DNA of 64,000 bases from positions 1,612,001 to 1,676,000 of the forward strand of contig OZ240666.1 in NCBI GenBank assembly GCA_965198675.1, given 5' to 3'. Within the stretch, counting starts at the first letter, position 1, and each line of letters opens with the position of its first letter. The DNA is from Prochloron sp965198675 (lineage in GTDB: Bacteria > Cyanobacteriota > Cyanobacteriia > Cyanobacteriales > Prochloraceae). Shown in pieces: positions 21,371 through 30,666 of this stretch. A program made the translations under genes and the position numbers. The notes under the pieces are model-generated. The model was not told the origin of the DNA and did no database searches. It worked only from the letters and a program-made list of their open reading frames with translations.

Positions 21371-21670
21371 CCCCATCATAATCTCAAAATTTCACCTTGT
21401 CAATCGGTATAAATACCTAATTTTGAAAGAAATTTGATTTTCTCCAAAATCTTGTTATTTTTACATAACTAAAGTAAAAAAGTATTGTTTTTGTTTTATA
21501 TTAAGCTTAACTTATGCAAGGCTAGTAATGTTTAATCAGTTTATTTTAACATATAGCAATCGCCAAGGCGATTGATACACTCGGAGTGAGTTTGACTTTA
21601 TGTTGACTTCTAAGTTAGAAACCTTACCCGACGGCAATTTTAAAAGCATCCTACCTGTCAAACTCATAAC
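21371..21670. other. AT-rich intergenic stretch
   Basis: No gene is supported here. It contains AT-rich sequence (about 21400-21560) and a GGCGATTG-type short palindrome near 21553, then leads into the minisatellite. Confidence 0.5.
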
Positions 21671-22097
21671 TGGTAATTGTCAAGGTACGTGGTAACTGGT
21701 AACTGATAACTGGTAACTGGTAACTGGTAATTGTCAAGGTACGTGGTAATTGTCAAGGTACGTGGTAATTGTCAAGGTACGTGGTAATTGTCAAGGTACG
21801 TGGTAACTGGTCACTGGTCACTGGTCACTGGTCACTGGTAACTGGTCACTGGTCACTGGTCACTGGTCACTGGTCACTGGTCACTGGTAACTGGTCACTG
21901 GTAACTGGTCACTGGTCACTGGTAACTGGTAACTGGTCACTGGTAACTGGTCACTGGTCACTGGTAATTGTCAAGGTACGTGGTAACTGGTAACTGGTCA
22001 CTGGTAACTGATCACTGGTCACTGGTAACTGGTCACTGGTAACTGGTAACTGGTCACTGGTAACTGGTCACTGGTCACTGGTCACTGGTAACTGGTA
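21671..22097. repeat. Heptamer minisatellite ACTGGTC/ACTGGTA
   Basis: About 430 bases built from 7-base units ACTGGTC and ACTGGTA. They are interspersed at the left with about five copies of a 19-base unit (TAATTGTCAAGGTACGTGG). This is the short tandemly repeated repetitive (STRR) type known in cyanobacteria. An open frame across it simply reads the repeat and is not a gene. The array stops 10 bases before a maturase remnant. Confidence 0.95.
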
Positions 22098-22107
22098 GAG
22101 GACGACA

Positions 22108-22314
22108 ATGGCAATCTTGTTGAAACGCCAGAAGGGTCGGTGTGCGGAGTGCGGGCTATGGTTAACGGTGCAGGATAAGTTGAGGTGTTAGTTTTTGGGC
22201 GACCATAAGAAACCTCGTCATCAAGGTGGGGAGGATTCTTATCAAAACCTTCAGCTTCGACCTGCCCATTGTCATCACGTTAAAACGGCTAGGGATAGTA
22301 GCGGTTTGGTGTGA
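22108..22314 (+). pseudogene. Group II intron maturase C-terminal (HNH) remnant
   Basis: The frame from ATG at 22108 reads AILLKRQKGRCAECGLWLTV, a TAG stop near 22188, then FLGDHKKPRHQGGEDSYQNL, QLRPAHCHHVKTARDSSGLV and a stop. The pattern CxxC, DH..PR..GG.DSY.NLQL.H..CH..KTA is the En/HNH domain at the end of group II intron reverse transcriptases. The RT and X domains are absent, their place taken by the minisatellite. Domain V follows as expected, so this is the 3' end of a former ORF-bearing intron. Confidence 0.8.
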
Positions 22315-22337
22315 TTGTCAGGCACCAAAGTACTGAG

Positions 22338-22425
22338 GAGCCGGATGAGGGGAAACTCTCACGTCCGGTTTTGTAGCCAGGTGGAGGAGGCGATCCCTTC
22401 ACCTAGGTTAATTAGGTACATGGCT
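22338..22425 (+). mobile_element. Group II intron 3' remnant (domains V-VI) after the maturase tail
   Basis: GAGCCGGATGAGGGGAAACT and CTCACGTCCGGTTTT (22338-22371) form a well-preserved domain V with a GGAAAC-type loop. It is followed by a domain VI hairpin (CCAGGTGGAGG...CCTTCACCTAGG) ending near 22425. With the HNH remnant it marks the right end of a CL-type intron whose left part is lost. Confidence 0.75.
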
Positions 22426-22453
22426 TGTAACTGTAAGCCTGTTCTCTTGGTGA

Positions 22454-23245
22454 TTAATCTTGATTAAGTGGGATCTTCACAGCAAGTAAACTGAAAACAT
22501 TGCCTTCTACTTTTTGAAGAGTTCGCCCATTCAAAAAGTAGAAGCCGTATCCCTTCAACCAACTTTTTACCATAGGGTTTTCATAGCCGTCTAGATAAAC
22601 TGCCACAACACGGTTTGAAGTAAAAAGATCCTCTGATCCTTTGAGTACTTCTAATTCCTGACCCTCCACATCAACTTTTATGATTATACGGTTTCCAATT
22701 ATGTCAAATGAATCAAGACGACGACAGGGTAAACTTACCTTCTGTTTCGTTTGATATGAAGAGGCATGTTCAACTGTAGTGAACACATGAGAAACCGCAC
22801 CACCAAAAAATTATAGTTCACCTTCCTGCTCAGCAAGAGCTGAACAGTATGCTTTCACTGGCAAACCTTCAAGGGTCTTTTGAAGTCTTAAAAAGGTATG
22901 TGGATTTGCTTCTATTGCATAGAAGTTTAGATGATTGTAAATTTTCTTAAGCCTCGAAAGGGAAGCAGAGAAAAGCCCAATGTTTGCACCCACATCAATG
23001 AAAGTATCCGCATTGGGTAGCAATGCTGCAAGATGAAAGATTATTGATAATTCATCACGAAAAAGGCTAGAAAATCTTGCCATACGTGATGCCCGCAAGT
23101 AACCATGCTCATCAAGAGAATTGATATAAATAGAACAATCAATAAGCTTAACTACCTGATCCTTATCGCCTTCAAGAAATTTGGTTATAAGCCGACGAAT
23201 GTATGGTTGTTTGATGAAGAATCGATCGTATAAGTAAGAAAACAT
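22454..23245 (-). pseudogene. FkbM-family methyltransferase interrupted by one in-frame TAA
   Basis: Reading from ATG at 23245, the frame gives the SAM motif TFIDVGANIGLFSASLSRL and NFYAIEANPHTFLRLQKTLE, meets TAA at 22811-22813 (after QEGEL), and continues in the same frame with FFGGAVSHVFTTVEHASS, then IIIKVDVEGQELEVLKGSEDL. Both halves are good FkbM-type sequence and together would give about 263 residues. FkbM enzymes O-methylate sugars or other small molecules. A single nonsense change explains the split; a sequencing error is the alternative. The left neighbour is intron debris. Confidence 0.8.
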
Positions 23246-23642
23246 TAATTTTAAGACTCTCAGAATCAGTAACTGTAGATTGTAACCTAACTATATGTAG
23301 GACTCAATTAGTGGACTACACGATCGGCCTCATTAAGGAACTCGGCGATCGCTCCACCCCCTTGGCTAAACCATGGCAAGCAATATAGCACCCGATATCC
23401 AAATTAGTCAAGCTCAAAAAATGCTCAGTATCAGAACTCAATCTCCAAATCCCTGAAAAACTGCCTGCATTTCAGCCATTTTGACTGGACTTTTTGAAGA
23501 AGCTATAGGTAACATTTGTTGTACTATCCATAGGTCACAGGATCTTAGTCAACCAATTGCAGACTTATCACCCAAACAATAAGCGTTAGACTGCACTCAT
23601 TGCTCTCTATCTACAACCCACCGGATCTTATCCAGCAGCTCC
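23246..23642. other. Intergenic stretch before the integrase remnant
   Basis: About 400 bases without a supported gene. A GGCGATCGCTCC HIP1-type site lies near 23345. No clear promoter or hairpin was recognised. Confidence 0.4.
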
Positions 23643-24090
23643 ATGGAACCCACAACCCAACCCAAAAAACTCCTTGACCAAGTCCGCGACACCCTCCGAG
23701 TCAAACACTATGCCTATGGCACCGAAGAAAGCTACATTCAATGGATTCGCCGCTTCATCCTCTTTCACAACAAACGCCACCCCAAAGACATGGGAGAAGC
23801 CGAAGTCGAAGCCCTCAGCGCCCTCCTCTTTCTCTATCGCCACGTCTCAAACAACCCCTCAAAGAATCCATCGAATCAGTTAGAGCCAAACAATCCCAAC
23901 ATTTACCCGTTGTTTTAACCCCAGAAGAAGTTCAATGCCTCCTGCTTTATTTGGATGGTACCCCTCAGCTCCTAGCTAAATTACTTTACGGGGCAGGATT
24001 ACGCATCAAAGAAGGACTGCGGCTTCGAGTCAAAGATGTGGATTTTGGTCAGTCTCAAATTATCGTGCGGGATGGGAAGGGAACGATCCC
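23643..24090 (+). pseudogene. Integron-integrase-like tyrosine recombinase, truncated and frameshifted
   Basis: The frame starts PKKLLDQVRDTLRVKHYAYG, TEESYIQWIRRFILFHNKRH, PKDMGEAEVEA, which is the SAM-like N-terminal domain of IntI-type integrases. It then jumps to LSALLFLYR, missing about 20 residues (the usual FLTHLA...NQA). A frameshift near 23845 moves it to the frame reading VRAKQSQHLPVVLTPEEVQC, LLYGAGLRIKEGLRLRVKDV and VRDGKG, the start of the catalytic domain. It stops matching at about 24088. The catalytic HxxR and tyrosine are gone, so it is inactive. Confidence 0.75.
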
Positions 24091-24258
24091 AGAACCAATT
24101 TCCTGTACCTTTCTTAAAAATGTTGTCTTCCCAACTCCTCCCAGACCCCAAATTTGGAACAAGACGGCGGACTGTGCCGGATCTTGAACAGCATTTTCAA
24201 TCTCTTTCAGAAAGGCTTCTGCTCCAGGACGAGAAATGTATAGATCTTGGATAGTCAT
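24090..24258 (-). pseudogene. N-terminal fragment of a P-loop NTPase
   Basis: From ATG at 24258 the minus strand reads MTIQDLYISRPGAEAFLKEI, then LFQIWGLGGVGKTTFLRKVQ, a Walker A motif of the kind found in NB-ARC or AAA-type signalling ATPases. Homology ends at about 24090, where it meets the integrase remnant head-to-head, so only some 55 residues remain. Both genes were evidently cut by the same deletion or joining event. Confidence 0.6.
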
Positions 24259-24433
24259 GGTGACAAAGCTAGAAAAATGGGGAAATACCGTTATTCATTA
24301 TAGCTTGTATAGTTTTTGTGGGCTAATGTTTTTTCTGTCCAGCGAAATCTCCCGAAACCCTATAAAATACTTGTGATGAGGTATAGAATCAGCGCACCGC
24401 AACCTTAGTTGTCACCTTGCTTTAATTATTGAA

Positions 24434-25513
24434 ATGGATACTTTAACTATATTGCTACATTACGTCTTGCCTTTTATCTTAATATTATCTTCCTTTATAC
24501 TGGGCAGACTCTTGGAAAAGCGGGGTGTTAAACGACTACGGAAATTTACCCCTCTCGCCCGTTGGCAAGGTGCCGAAATAATTCTTGAATCTCTCCAAGG
24601 CATTATCATCCTTTGGTTTACACTGGGAGGATTCTATTTAGCTACCCTCAGTATACCATTAAGGGAATCCCTAAAGCTAATTATTGCTAAAATTCTCTTA
24701 GTTACGTTTTTGGCTTCCGTCACTCTGGTTATTTCCAGACTGACGGTGGGTTTTATTCAACTCTATAGCAGCAAAGGGGAAAATGGTTCTCAGTTAACAT
24801 CTTTGTTAGAAAACTTAACTAAATTATTAGTTTTCCTCTTCGGTACTTTAATTATCATTCAGTCTCTGGGCATTTCTATTACCCCTTTGCTCACTGCGTT
24901 AGGTATTGGTGGGGTTTCCATCGGTTTGGCTTTGCAAAGTACTCTGGCAAATCTTTTTTCCGGTATCGGCATTATTGCTTCCAGAAAAGTACGCCTAGGA
25001 GACTATATTAAGTTAGCAAGCGGTCAAGAAGGATACGTTACAGATATAGCTTGGCGTCAGACAGTTATTCGGGATATTTACGAGAATTTAATTATCATTC
25101 CCAACGCCAAGATAGTTGGGGATACCTTCAAAAACTATCATCTCCCGGAAAAAGAAATGTTGATACCCATTGAAGTAGGAGTGAGTTATGAGAGCGACTT
25201 AGAACAAGTAGAAGCTGTTACTCTAGAAGTAGCTGAGGAAGTCAGAGCCAAAATATTAGGAAGTGTGTCGAAATACAAAGCTTTTATCCGCTATCACCGC
25301 TTTGACTATTTTAGTATTAATTTTACCGTGTATCTGGGAGTCCAGGAATTTTACGACCACCTGCTGGTGAGACACGAGTTTATCAAAAAATTATACAAAC
25401 GATATCAAGCCGAAGGAATTAAAATTCCCTTTCCCATTCAAAATATTTATATGCCCCAAAGGGATGGAAAGCAGGAGTTAGACTATAATTTCAAGCAGAA
25501 AAGAGAAAAATGA
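24434..25513 (+). CDS. MscS-family mechanosensitive channel
   Basis: A 359-residue membrane protein. About four hydrophobic segments lie in the first 180 residues. The MscS pore and beta domain follow: TPLLTALGIGGVSIGLALQSTLANLFSG (the glycine/alanine-rich pore helix), then GDYIKLASGQEGYVTDIAWRQTVIRD and LIIIPNAKIVGDTFKNYH. Such channels release solutes on hypo-osmotic shock. The stop overlaps the next gene's ATG by 4 bases, so the two MscS-type genes are translationally coupled. Confidence 0.9.
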   Translation: MDTLTILLHYVLPFILILSSFILGRLLEKRGVKRLRKFTPLARWQGAEIILESLQGIIILWFTLGGFYLATLSIPLRESLKLIIAKILLVTFLASVTLVISRLTVGFIQLYSSKGENGSQLTSLLENLTKLLVFLFGTLIIIQSLGISITPLLTALGIGGVSIGLALQSTLANLFSGIGIIASRKVRLGDYIKLASGQEGYVTDIAWRQTVIRDIYENLIIIPNAKIVGDTFKNYHLPEKEMLIPIEVGVSYESDLEQVEAVTLEVAEEVRAKILGSVSKYKAFIRYHRFDYFSINFTVYLGVQEFYDHLLVRHEFIKKLYKRYQAEGIKIPFPIQNIYMPQRDGKQELDYNFKQKREK

Positions 25514-27096
25514 AACCACGCCCCTTGTTGCCCATAATGGGAGTCATCATCCTACTGATTTCTGGATTAATCTTAATATGGCCAAGCTTTGCCCAGTCTA
25601 ATAAAGAAACAGCCCCCGTGGTTCTAGACGGTCGGGAAATTCTAACCATCGGTAGCTACCAACTATTTCCCGCTCAGGGAAGGGCTGACTGGATCTCCTC
25701 TCAACTGGAAGAGGCGATCAAATTGAAGGAACCCACGGAAATCAGCATTGAGGAACGAAACGGATCCCCCACCATAATACTAAATGACCGTTACCTATTG
25801 ACGGTAACGGAAAAAGATACCACTGTTGGCATCAGCCCCAGGGAACAAGCCCAGATCTGGGGGGAGCAAATACGCCAAGCAGTGGAAAAGGCTCAACAGG
25901 AAAGGAGGGTTGAGTTTCTCTGGGGAGGATCCCTGGTGGTTTTATTGATGGGAATTTTAGCGGTGGCGATCCATTGGTTCTTGGGATGGATATGGCGACG
26001 GTTTCAGCGCCAAGTCTTAAAATTACTCCGCCGCCAAAATTCCAACCCTACAGAGCCATCCCGCCTATTGGGACTATTGCTGCGCCTCCCACTATTGCTG
26101 GCGCGGTCAATAGTTTGGGTAGCTATCCTACTGTACGTCACCAATTTATTTCCTTTCAGCCGAACCTGGAGTTACAGCATTACAGAAATACTCATAGCCA
26201 CTTTTACCTCTCCCATAGTCTCCTTCGGTCAAAATTCCTACTCTGTGGTCAATTTCCTCATTCTCATTGCCTTGTTCTTGGCACTGATAGTCTTGGCGAA
26301 CGTAGCAACGGAGTTTTTGCGCAGCCGGGTCTTGCGGACAACCCGGTTAACCATCGGGACTCAGGAAGTCATTGCCATTTTCAGCCGCTATGCTCTACTC
26401 TCCATTGGCACCATTGCCCTATTGCAAGCTTGGGGGATCCAGTTATCCTCCCTAACCATTTTAGCAAGTGCTTTGGGGGTGGGGATTGGTTTTGGCTTTC
26501 AAAATATTGCCAAAGACTTTGGTAGCGGTTTCGTTTTACTCTTGGAGCGCACCATTCAGGTCGGGGATTTTGTTGAAGTGGGGGATTATATGGGTACTGT
26601 GGAGCGTATCGATCCTCGCTGCACTCTGATTCGTACCAACGACCGCGTTTCCATTATCGTCCCCAATTCCCGCTTTCTAGATTTGGAAGTCATCAATTGG
26701 AGTCATTCTAATCCCATTTCCCGGCTTCACCTACCAGTGGGAGTTTCTTATCATGCCAATATTAATGGGGTGCGAAGGGCTTTGTTGGAAGCGGCAAAAA
26801 AACATGGGGATGTTTTATCTCAGCCAGAACCTCAAGTCTGGTTTAAAGGATTTGGCGATAACGCTTTGGACTTTGAGTTATTAGTGTGGATTGCGGATCC
26901 TGTCCAGCAACCTGCAATCAAAAGCGATCTTTATTTTCTCATCGAGGCTGCTTTTAAGCAGCATAAAATTGAGATTCCTTTTCCTCAGCGAGATTTACAT
27001 CTCCGCTCCGGTACTTTACCCCTACAGGTATCCCCGAAACTAGAACAAATTTTATCTCAGCTTTCCCAACAACTAAAAAATGGTGACCAATTATAG
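25510..27096 (+). CDS. Large MscS-family mechanosensitive channel
   Basis: A 528-residue protein with an N-terminal signal-like helix (LLPIMGVIILLISGLILIWP), a periplasmic region to about residue 135, then several membrane helices and the MscS core: LTILASALGVGIGFGFQNIAKDFGSGFVLLLE, GDFVEVGDYMGTVERIDPRCTLIRTND and IIVPNSRFLD. The C-terminal domain ends with IEIPFPQRDLHLRSG. It overlaps the upstream MscS gene by 4 bases (ATGA). The periplasmic extension separates it from the smaller paralogue. Confidence 0.9.
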   Translation: MKPRPLLPIMGVIILLISGLILIWPSFAQSNKETAPVVLDGREILTIGSYQLFPAQGRADWISSQLEEAIKLKEPTEISIEERNGSPTIILNDRYLLTVTEKDTTVGISPREQAQIWGEQIRQAVEKAQQERRVEFLWGGSLVVLLMGILAVAIHWFLGWIWRRFQRQVLKLLRRQNSNPTEPSRLLGLLLRLPLLLARSIVWVAILLYVTNLFPFSRTWSYSITEILIATFTSPIVSFGQNSYSVVNFLILIALFLALIVLANVATEFLRSRVLRTTRLTIGTQEVIAIFSRYALLSIGTIALLQAWGIQLSSLTILASALGVGIGFGFQNIAKDFGSGFVLLLERTIQVGDFVEVGDYMGTVERIDPRCTLIRTNDRVSIIVPNSRFLDLEVINWSHSNPISRLHLPVGVSYHANINGVRRALLEAAKKHGDVLSQPEPQVWFKGFGDNALDFELLVWIADPVQQPAIKSDLYFLIEAAFKQHKIEIPFPQRDLHLRSGTLPLQVSPKLEQILSQLSQQLKNGDQL

Positions 27097-27213
27097 CACT
27101 CCCTAGCATGAAATACTCCATTTCCCAAGAAAATTTATATTTCTGAAAATATCAGCTCTCAATCAAACAAATTTCCCCAGATTTGTTAAGTTTTATTAAC
27201 AGATTGACCACTT

Positions 27214-27243
27214 TTGGACATGAGGAAAAAAAGTTGCTATAGT
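27214..27243 (+). promoter_or_regulatory. Candidate promoter of the TPR gene
   Basis: TTGGAC (27214-27219) and TATAGT (27238-27243) are 18 bases apart, about 105 bases before the start at 27348. A GAGGAG ribosome-binding site lies near 27332-27338. Confidence 0.5.
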
Positions 27244-27347
27244 AAAGATATAAATGCTCGCTCCCATCACTACAACTTTATATTTAGGCACAAGACCATA
27301 AAAGTAAAATTTGTGACCTTTGCCTTTCTAAGTGAGGAGATTAAAAA

Positions 27348-27839
27348 ATGAAATTAAACCTAGCTTCCTTTGCTTCTGTTGGTTTAGCTTGCACTGCTGT
27401 TGCTTTCAGCAATTCGATGATTGCTTTTGCCCAAAATAACCCAAACATTGACTTACCTCCCTTCGTGGAGACAAAAAGAGGTATTTTGGGTTTAAATAAT
27501 CTTCTGCCTGAATCTCCCTATGATCGAGAGATGAGATTGGCTTATGAGGCAATTGTGCGGGAAGATTACAAAGAGGCGATCGCTAACTTTCAGAATGCCC
27601 TAGCTCTCCGTCCTAACGACGAATATGCCACAGCAGCTTATCTGAATATTTTGGACCTAATCAATGGAACAAATGAGGGTCCAAGTCGATACGATCGCTA
27701 CATGAAAGCGGGTTATCAGGCTTCAGGAGCAGGCAGTTACCATTTAGCTTTGATTCACTTCAACAAAGCCCTTCAAGAGCGTCCTGAAGATAGCTATGCC
27801 ATGACGGCAATTGGCAATATCCGTTCCTACCTGGCTTGA
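27348..27839 (+). CDS. Secreted TPR-repeat protein
   Basis: A 163-residue protein with a signal peptide (hydrophobic core about 8-25, likely cleavage after AFAQ) and two TPR-like units: YEAIVREDYKEAIANFQNAL-ALRPND near 65-90, and YQASGAGSYHLALIHFNKALQERPED near 122-147. It should act outside the cytoplasm, in the periplasm or thylakoid lumen, as a protein-interaction module. The partner is unknown. A good ribosome-binding site precedes the ATG. Confidence 0.8.
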   Translation: MKLNLASFASVGLACTAVAFSNSMIAFAQNNPNIDLPPFVETKRGILGLNNLLPESPYDREMRLAYEAIVREDYKEAIANFQNALALRPNDEYATAAYLNILDLINGTNEGPSRYDRYMKAGYQASGAGSYHLALIHFNKALQERPEDSYAMTAIGNIRSYLA

Positions 27840-27880
27840 GACCAAAACGACAACAACGAGTAACCAGACCAAAATAATCG

Positions 27881-27953
27881 TAGGTTGGGTAGAGCGCAAG
27901 CGAAACCCAACATTGATTGGTGTTGTTGGGTTTCGTTCCTCAACCCAACCTAC
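27881..27953. repeat. TAGGTTGGGT...ACCCAACCTA palindrome
   Basis: A 73-base element with outer arms TAGGTTGGGT and ACCCAACCTA and inner arms CGAAACCCAAC and GTTGGGTTTCG, between the TPR and antiporter genes. It is the long form of the element at 3046-3079. It may serve as a transcription stop for the TPR gene. Confidence 0.75.
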
Positions 27954-28046
27954 AGTTGCTGATTTTTTATTTAGTTCATTGAAAATGATAATGCCTTTGC
28001 TATGATAGCGGTTTGCGAGCGTTGATCAAGTCTGCTACTTATTCTG

Positions 28047-29975
28047 ATGGAACAACCCCAAGACATTACGATCCTGATAATTCTAATCGTAATGGCAGGT
28101 ATTAGCGCCCAAGTGCTAGGGAACTATCTCAAAATACCCAGCATTGTCTTCTTACTGCTGTTCGGGATTCTCTTTGGACAGGATTGCCTCGGTTTTCTGG
28201 ACCCCGGACAGCTGGGAGATGGCATGAGAACCATCGTTTCTCTCTCAGTAGCGCTCATTCTCTTTGAAGGGGGACTCAGTCTTCAATTGCGGGAACTGGC
28301 GAAAATTTCCGACAGTCTGCGGAACTTAATTACCGTAGGAACAGGGTTTACCCTCATTGGCGGTAGCATTGCCGCTCATTTTTTAGCCACTATCCCTTGG
28401 ATTTTAGCCTTTCTCTATGGTGCTCTGGTAGTGGTAACCGGACCCACCGTCATCGGACCTTTGCTCAAACAGGTGAGAGTAGATCGCAAAGTCGCTGCCC
28501 TCTTAGAAGGAGAAGGAGTGCTCATCGACCCCATTGGAGCTATTATCGCAGTTTTAGTCTTGAGCGTCATTTTGAATGAGGATGCCACCCCCGCCAACCT
28601 AATCGCCGATTTAACCATTCGCCTGACCATCGGAGCAGCCATCGGGGCTGCGGGAGGCTGGGGGTTGGGCTGGTTCCTCAAACAGGCTGATTTTCTCGCC
28701 GCTGATCTAAAAAATCTCGTAGTTTTGGCGGTCCTCTGGGACTTATACGGTCTCGCTCAATATATAGAGCCGGAGTCGGGACTGATGGCCACAGTGGTAG
28801 GGGGAATCGTCCTCAGTTCCGAATCCTTGTCCGAACTGCGGCTCTTGCGGCGGTTTCAAGGTCAGCTCACGGTTTTGGCCGTTTCCGTCCTGTTCATTCT
28901 TCTGGCGGCAGATCTATCCTTGGGGAGTATAGTTGCTTTGGGCTGGGGTAGCGTCTTAACCGTCTTGGCTTTGATGTTCGTGGTGCGACCGCTCAATGTC
29001 TTAATTTGCACTCTCCATAGCACCCTCAACTGGCGGCAAAAGCTATTCGTGAGCTGGATCGGTCCCAAGGGAATCGTTTCTGCATCGGTGGCTTCCTTGT
29101 TTGCCATTTTGCTGACAGAAGAAGGGATTGTTGGCGGCGAAGAAGTCAAAGCTCTAGTTTTCCTAACCATCATGATAACAGTAGTGGCACAGGGAATGAC
29201 AGCTCAGACAATAGCCAATTTCCTTGAGCTACTTGAGGGTAATCGTCCGGGAGCGGTGATTGTGGGATCCAATCCTTTAGCCCGTTTGATTGCCCGCCTG
29301 TTGCAAGAACGGGACGAACCAGTAGTCTTGATTGACACTAACGCCGCAGCGGTACAAGAAGCAGAAAAAGAAAATCTACGGGTTTTCTTGAGCAGTGCCA
29401 TGAATGCCCAGGTTCTCGAAGAAGCAGGATTGGACGATATGGGAACCTTCCTCGCTATGACCAAAAATGGCGAGGTGAACCAAATGTTGGCAACTCGGGC
29501 AGCAGAAGAGTTCCAAGAGCCTCAAATCATGGCGATTTTGCCCAAAGATATTCAAGATAACCAGTCCAACTACGACAGCAAAATTCAACCCGCCCTTACC
29601 TTCAATTTAAATCTCTAAACTTGGAACCAGTATCTGACAGATGGAGATGTAAAATTGATGAAAACAGTGCTGAAAAACCCTGGGTTTACCTTTCAGCAAA
29701 CTTATCTCCAGGCGCTGATTGATTCCGGTAAGCTTCTCCCCCTATTATTGGAACGACAAAAACGCCTGCAATTAGTGCGAGCTGGAGAAAATTGGGAACC
29801 TGGCGATCGCCTGATTTGTTTACTACACAACCCCAAACCAAAACTACTCAAACAACTGAGTGGCAATACCAGTACTATTCGTCTTTCCCAGGAAAAATTG
29901 CCCATAGTGGAAGAATTAACCATGCCCTCTTCAGTTATACCAGTGAGCTCGTACCATGACAGTTACCAGTACTAA
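28047..29975 (+). pseudogene. CPA1-type Na+/H+ antiporter with TrkA-N domain, one in-frame TAA
   Basis: The first 523 residues contain about 12 membrane helices with SVALILFEGGLSL, VVVTGPTVIGPLL, EGVLIDPIGAIIAV and WIGPKGIVSASVASL. A cytosolic Rossmann/TrkA-N domain follows (VIVGSNPLARLIARLLQERD...VVLIDTNAAAV). TAA at 29616-29618 then interrupts the frame. The same frame continues TWNQYLTDGDVKLMKTVLKN and LLPLLLERQKRLQLVRAGEN with GDRLICLLHNPKPKLLKQLSG, the TrkA-C-like tail of this cyanobacterial family, to 29975. The membrane part is intact, so a truncated antiporter may still be made; loss of the tail could alter regulation. Confidence 0.85.
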
Positions 29976-30204
29976 TGACTAGTTACAGTAATGTCCAGAA
30001 AGCTTTGTACCACTGTCCTAAGAGGAGATTTAGTGCAGATGTTATCCAAGTTGAAATCTGTAAATACGCCTAGGCTCACTGCTATAATTTATCGAATAAA
30101 ATACAAAAGTAGACTTATTTAAAATGGGTAGCTCCGCAACCTCCAATCAAAACCAACGTTAGCACTCTATCTCTGGCGGCAGAAGCAGTTATTGAAAGAT
30201 AAAA

Positions 30205-30666
30205 ATGGATAAATTTTCTCAAGGTAAAAAATTGCCAGTAATTGGCTGGCGGGAAATACTTGCTTTACCGGATCTCAGTATTGCCAAAATTGAAGCCAAA
30301 ATAGATACGGGTGCTCGTTCTTCTGCTATTCATGCCGAAAATATCAAGATTTTCCAGCAGCAAGATGGAAAAGAAATGATTCGCTTCCTGGTACGTCCTT
30401 ATGGGAAACACAGCAAAGAAACTATAATGGTGGAAACGACGTTGTTAGATCAGCGCCAGGTTCGTAGTTCTAATGGCCAAGCCCAGGTAAGACCTGTAAT
30501 TGAGACTATAGTACAACTAGGGAACCAACAGTGGCCAATTGAAATTAATTTAACCAATCGAGATGCTATGATCTTCCCCATGTTACTAGGGCGGCAAGCA
30601 TTGCGGAATCGCTTTTTGGTCGATGCTGGCAGTTCTTTTCTCCAAAGCAAAACCCAGAAAAAATAA
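30205..30666 (+). CDS. RimK-associated retropepsin-like protease (RimB/ATP-dependent zinc protease family)
   Basis: A 153-residue protein of the family often listed as ATP-dependent zinc protease (DUF785, COG4067). It has the aspartic-type motif IDTGARSSAIHA near residues 35-46, then FPMLLGRQALRNRFLVD near the C-terminus. Members occur beside rimK; in characterised bacteria the related RimB works with RimK in glutamate-tail turnover. Here its stop overlaps the rimK ATG by one base, which supports that link. Confidence 0.85.
   Translation: MDKFSQGKKLPVIGWREILALPDLSIAKIEAKIDTGARSSAIHAENIKIFQQQDGKEMIRFLVRPYGKHSKETIMVETTLLDQRQVRSSNGQAQVRPVIETIVQLGNQQWPIEINLTNRDAMIFPMLLGRQALRNRFLVDAGSSFLQSKTQKK

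Noticed and set aside
21769..21993. Open reading frame of WSLVTGH repeats
   Set aside because: It is only the translation of a 7-base tandem repeat.
21671..22097. Possible CRISPR array
   Set aside because: The units are contiguous 7- and 19-base repeats with no unique spacers and no cas genes nearby.
24434..27096. The two MscS genes as a single split gene
   Set aside because: Each has its own full MscS core; they are coupled paralogues with an ATGA overlap.
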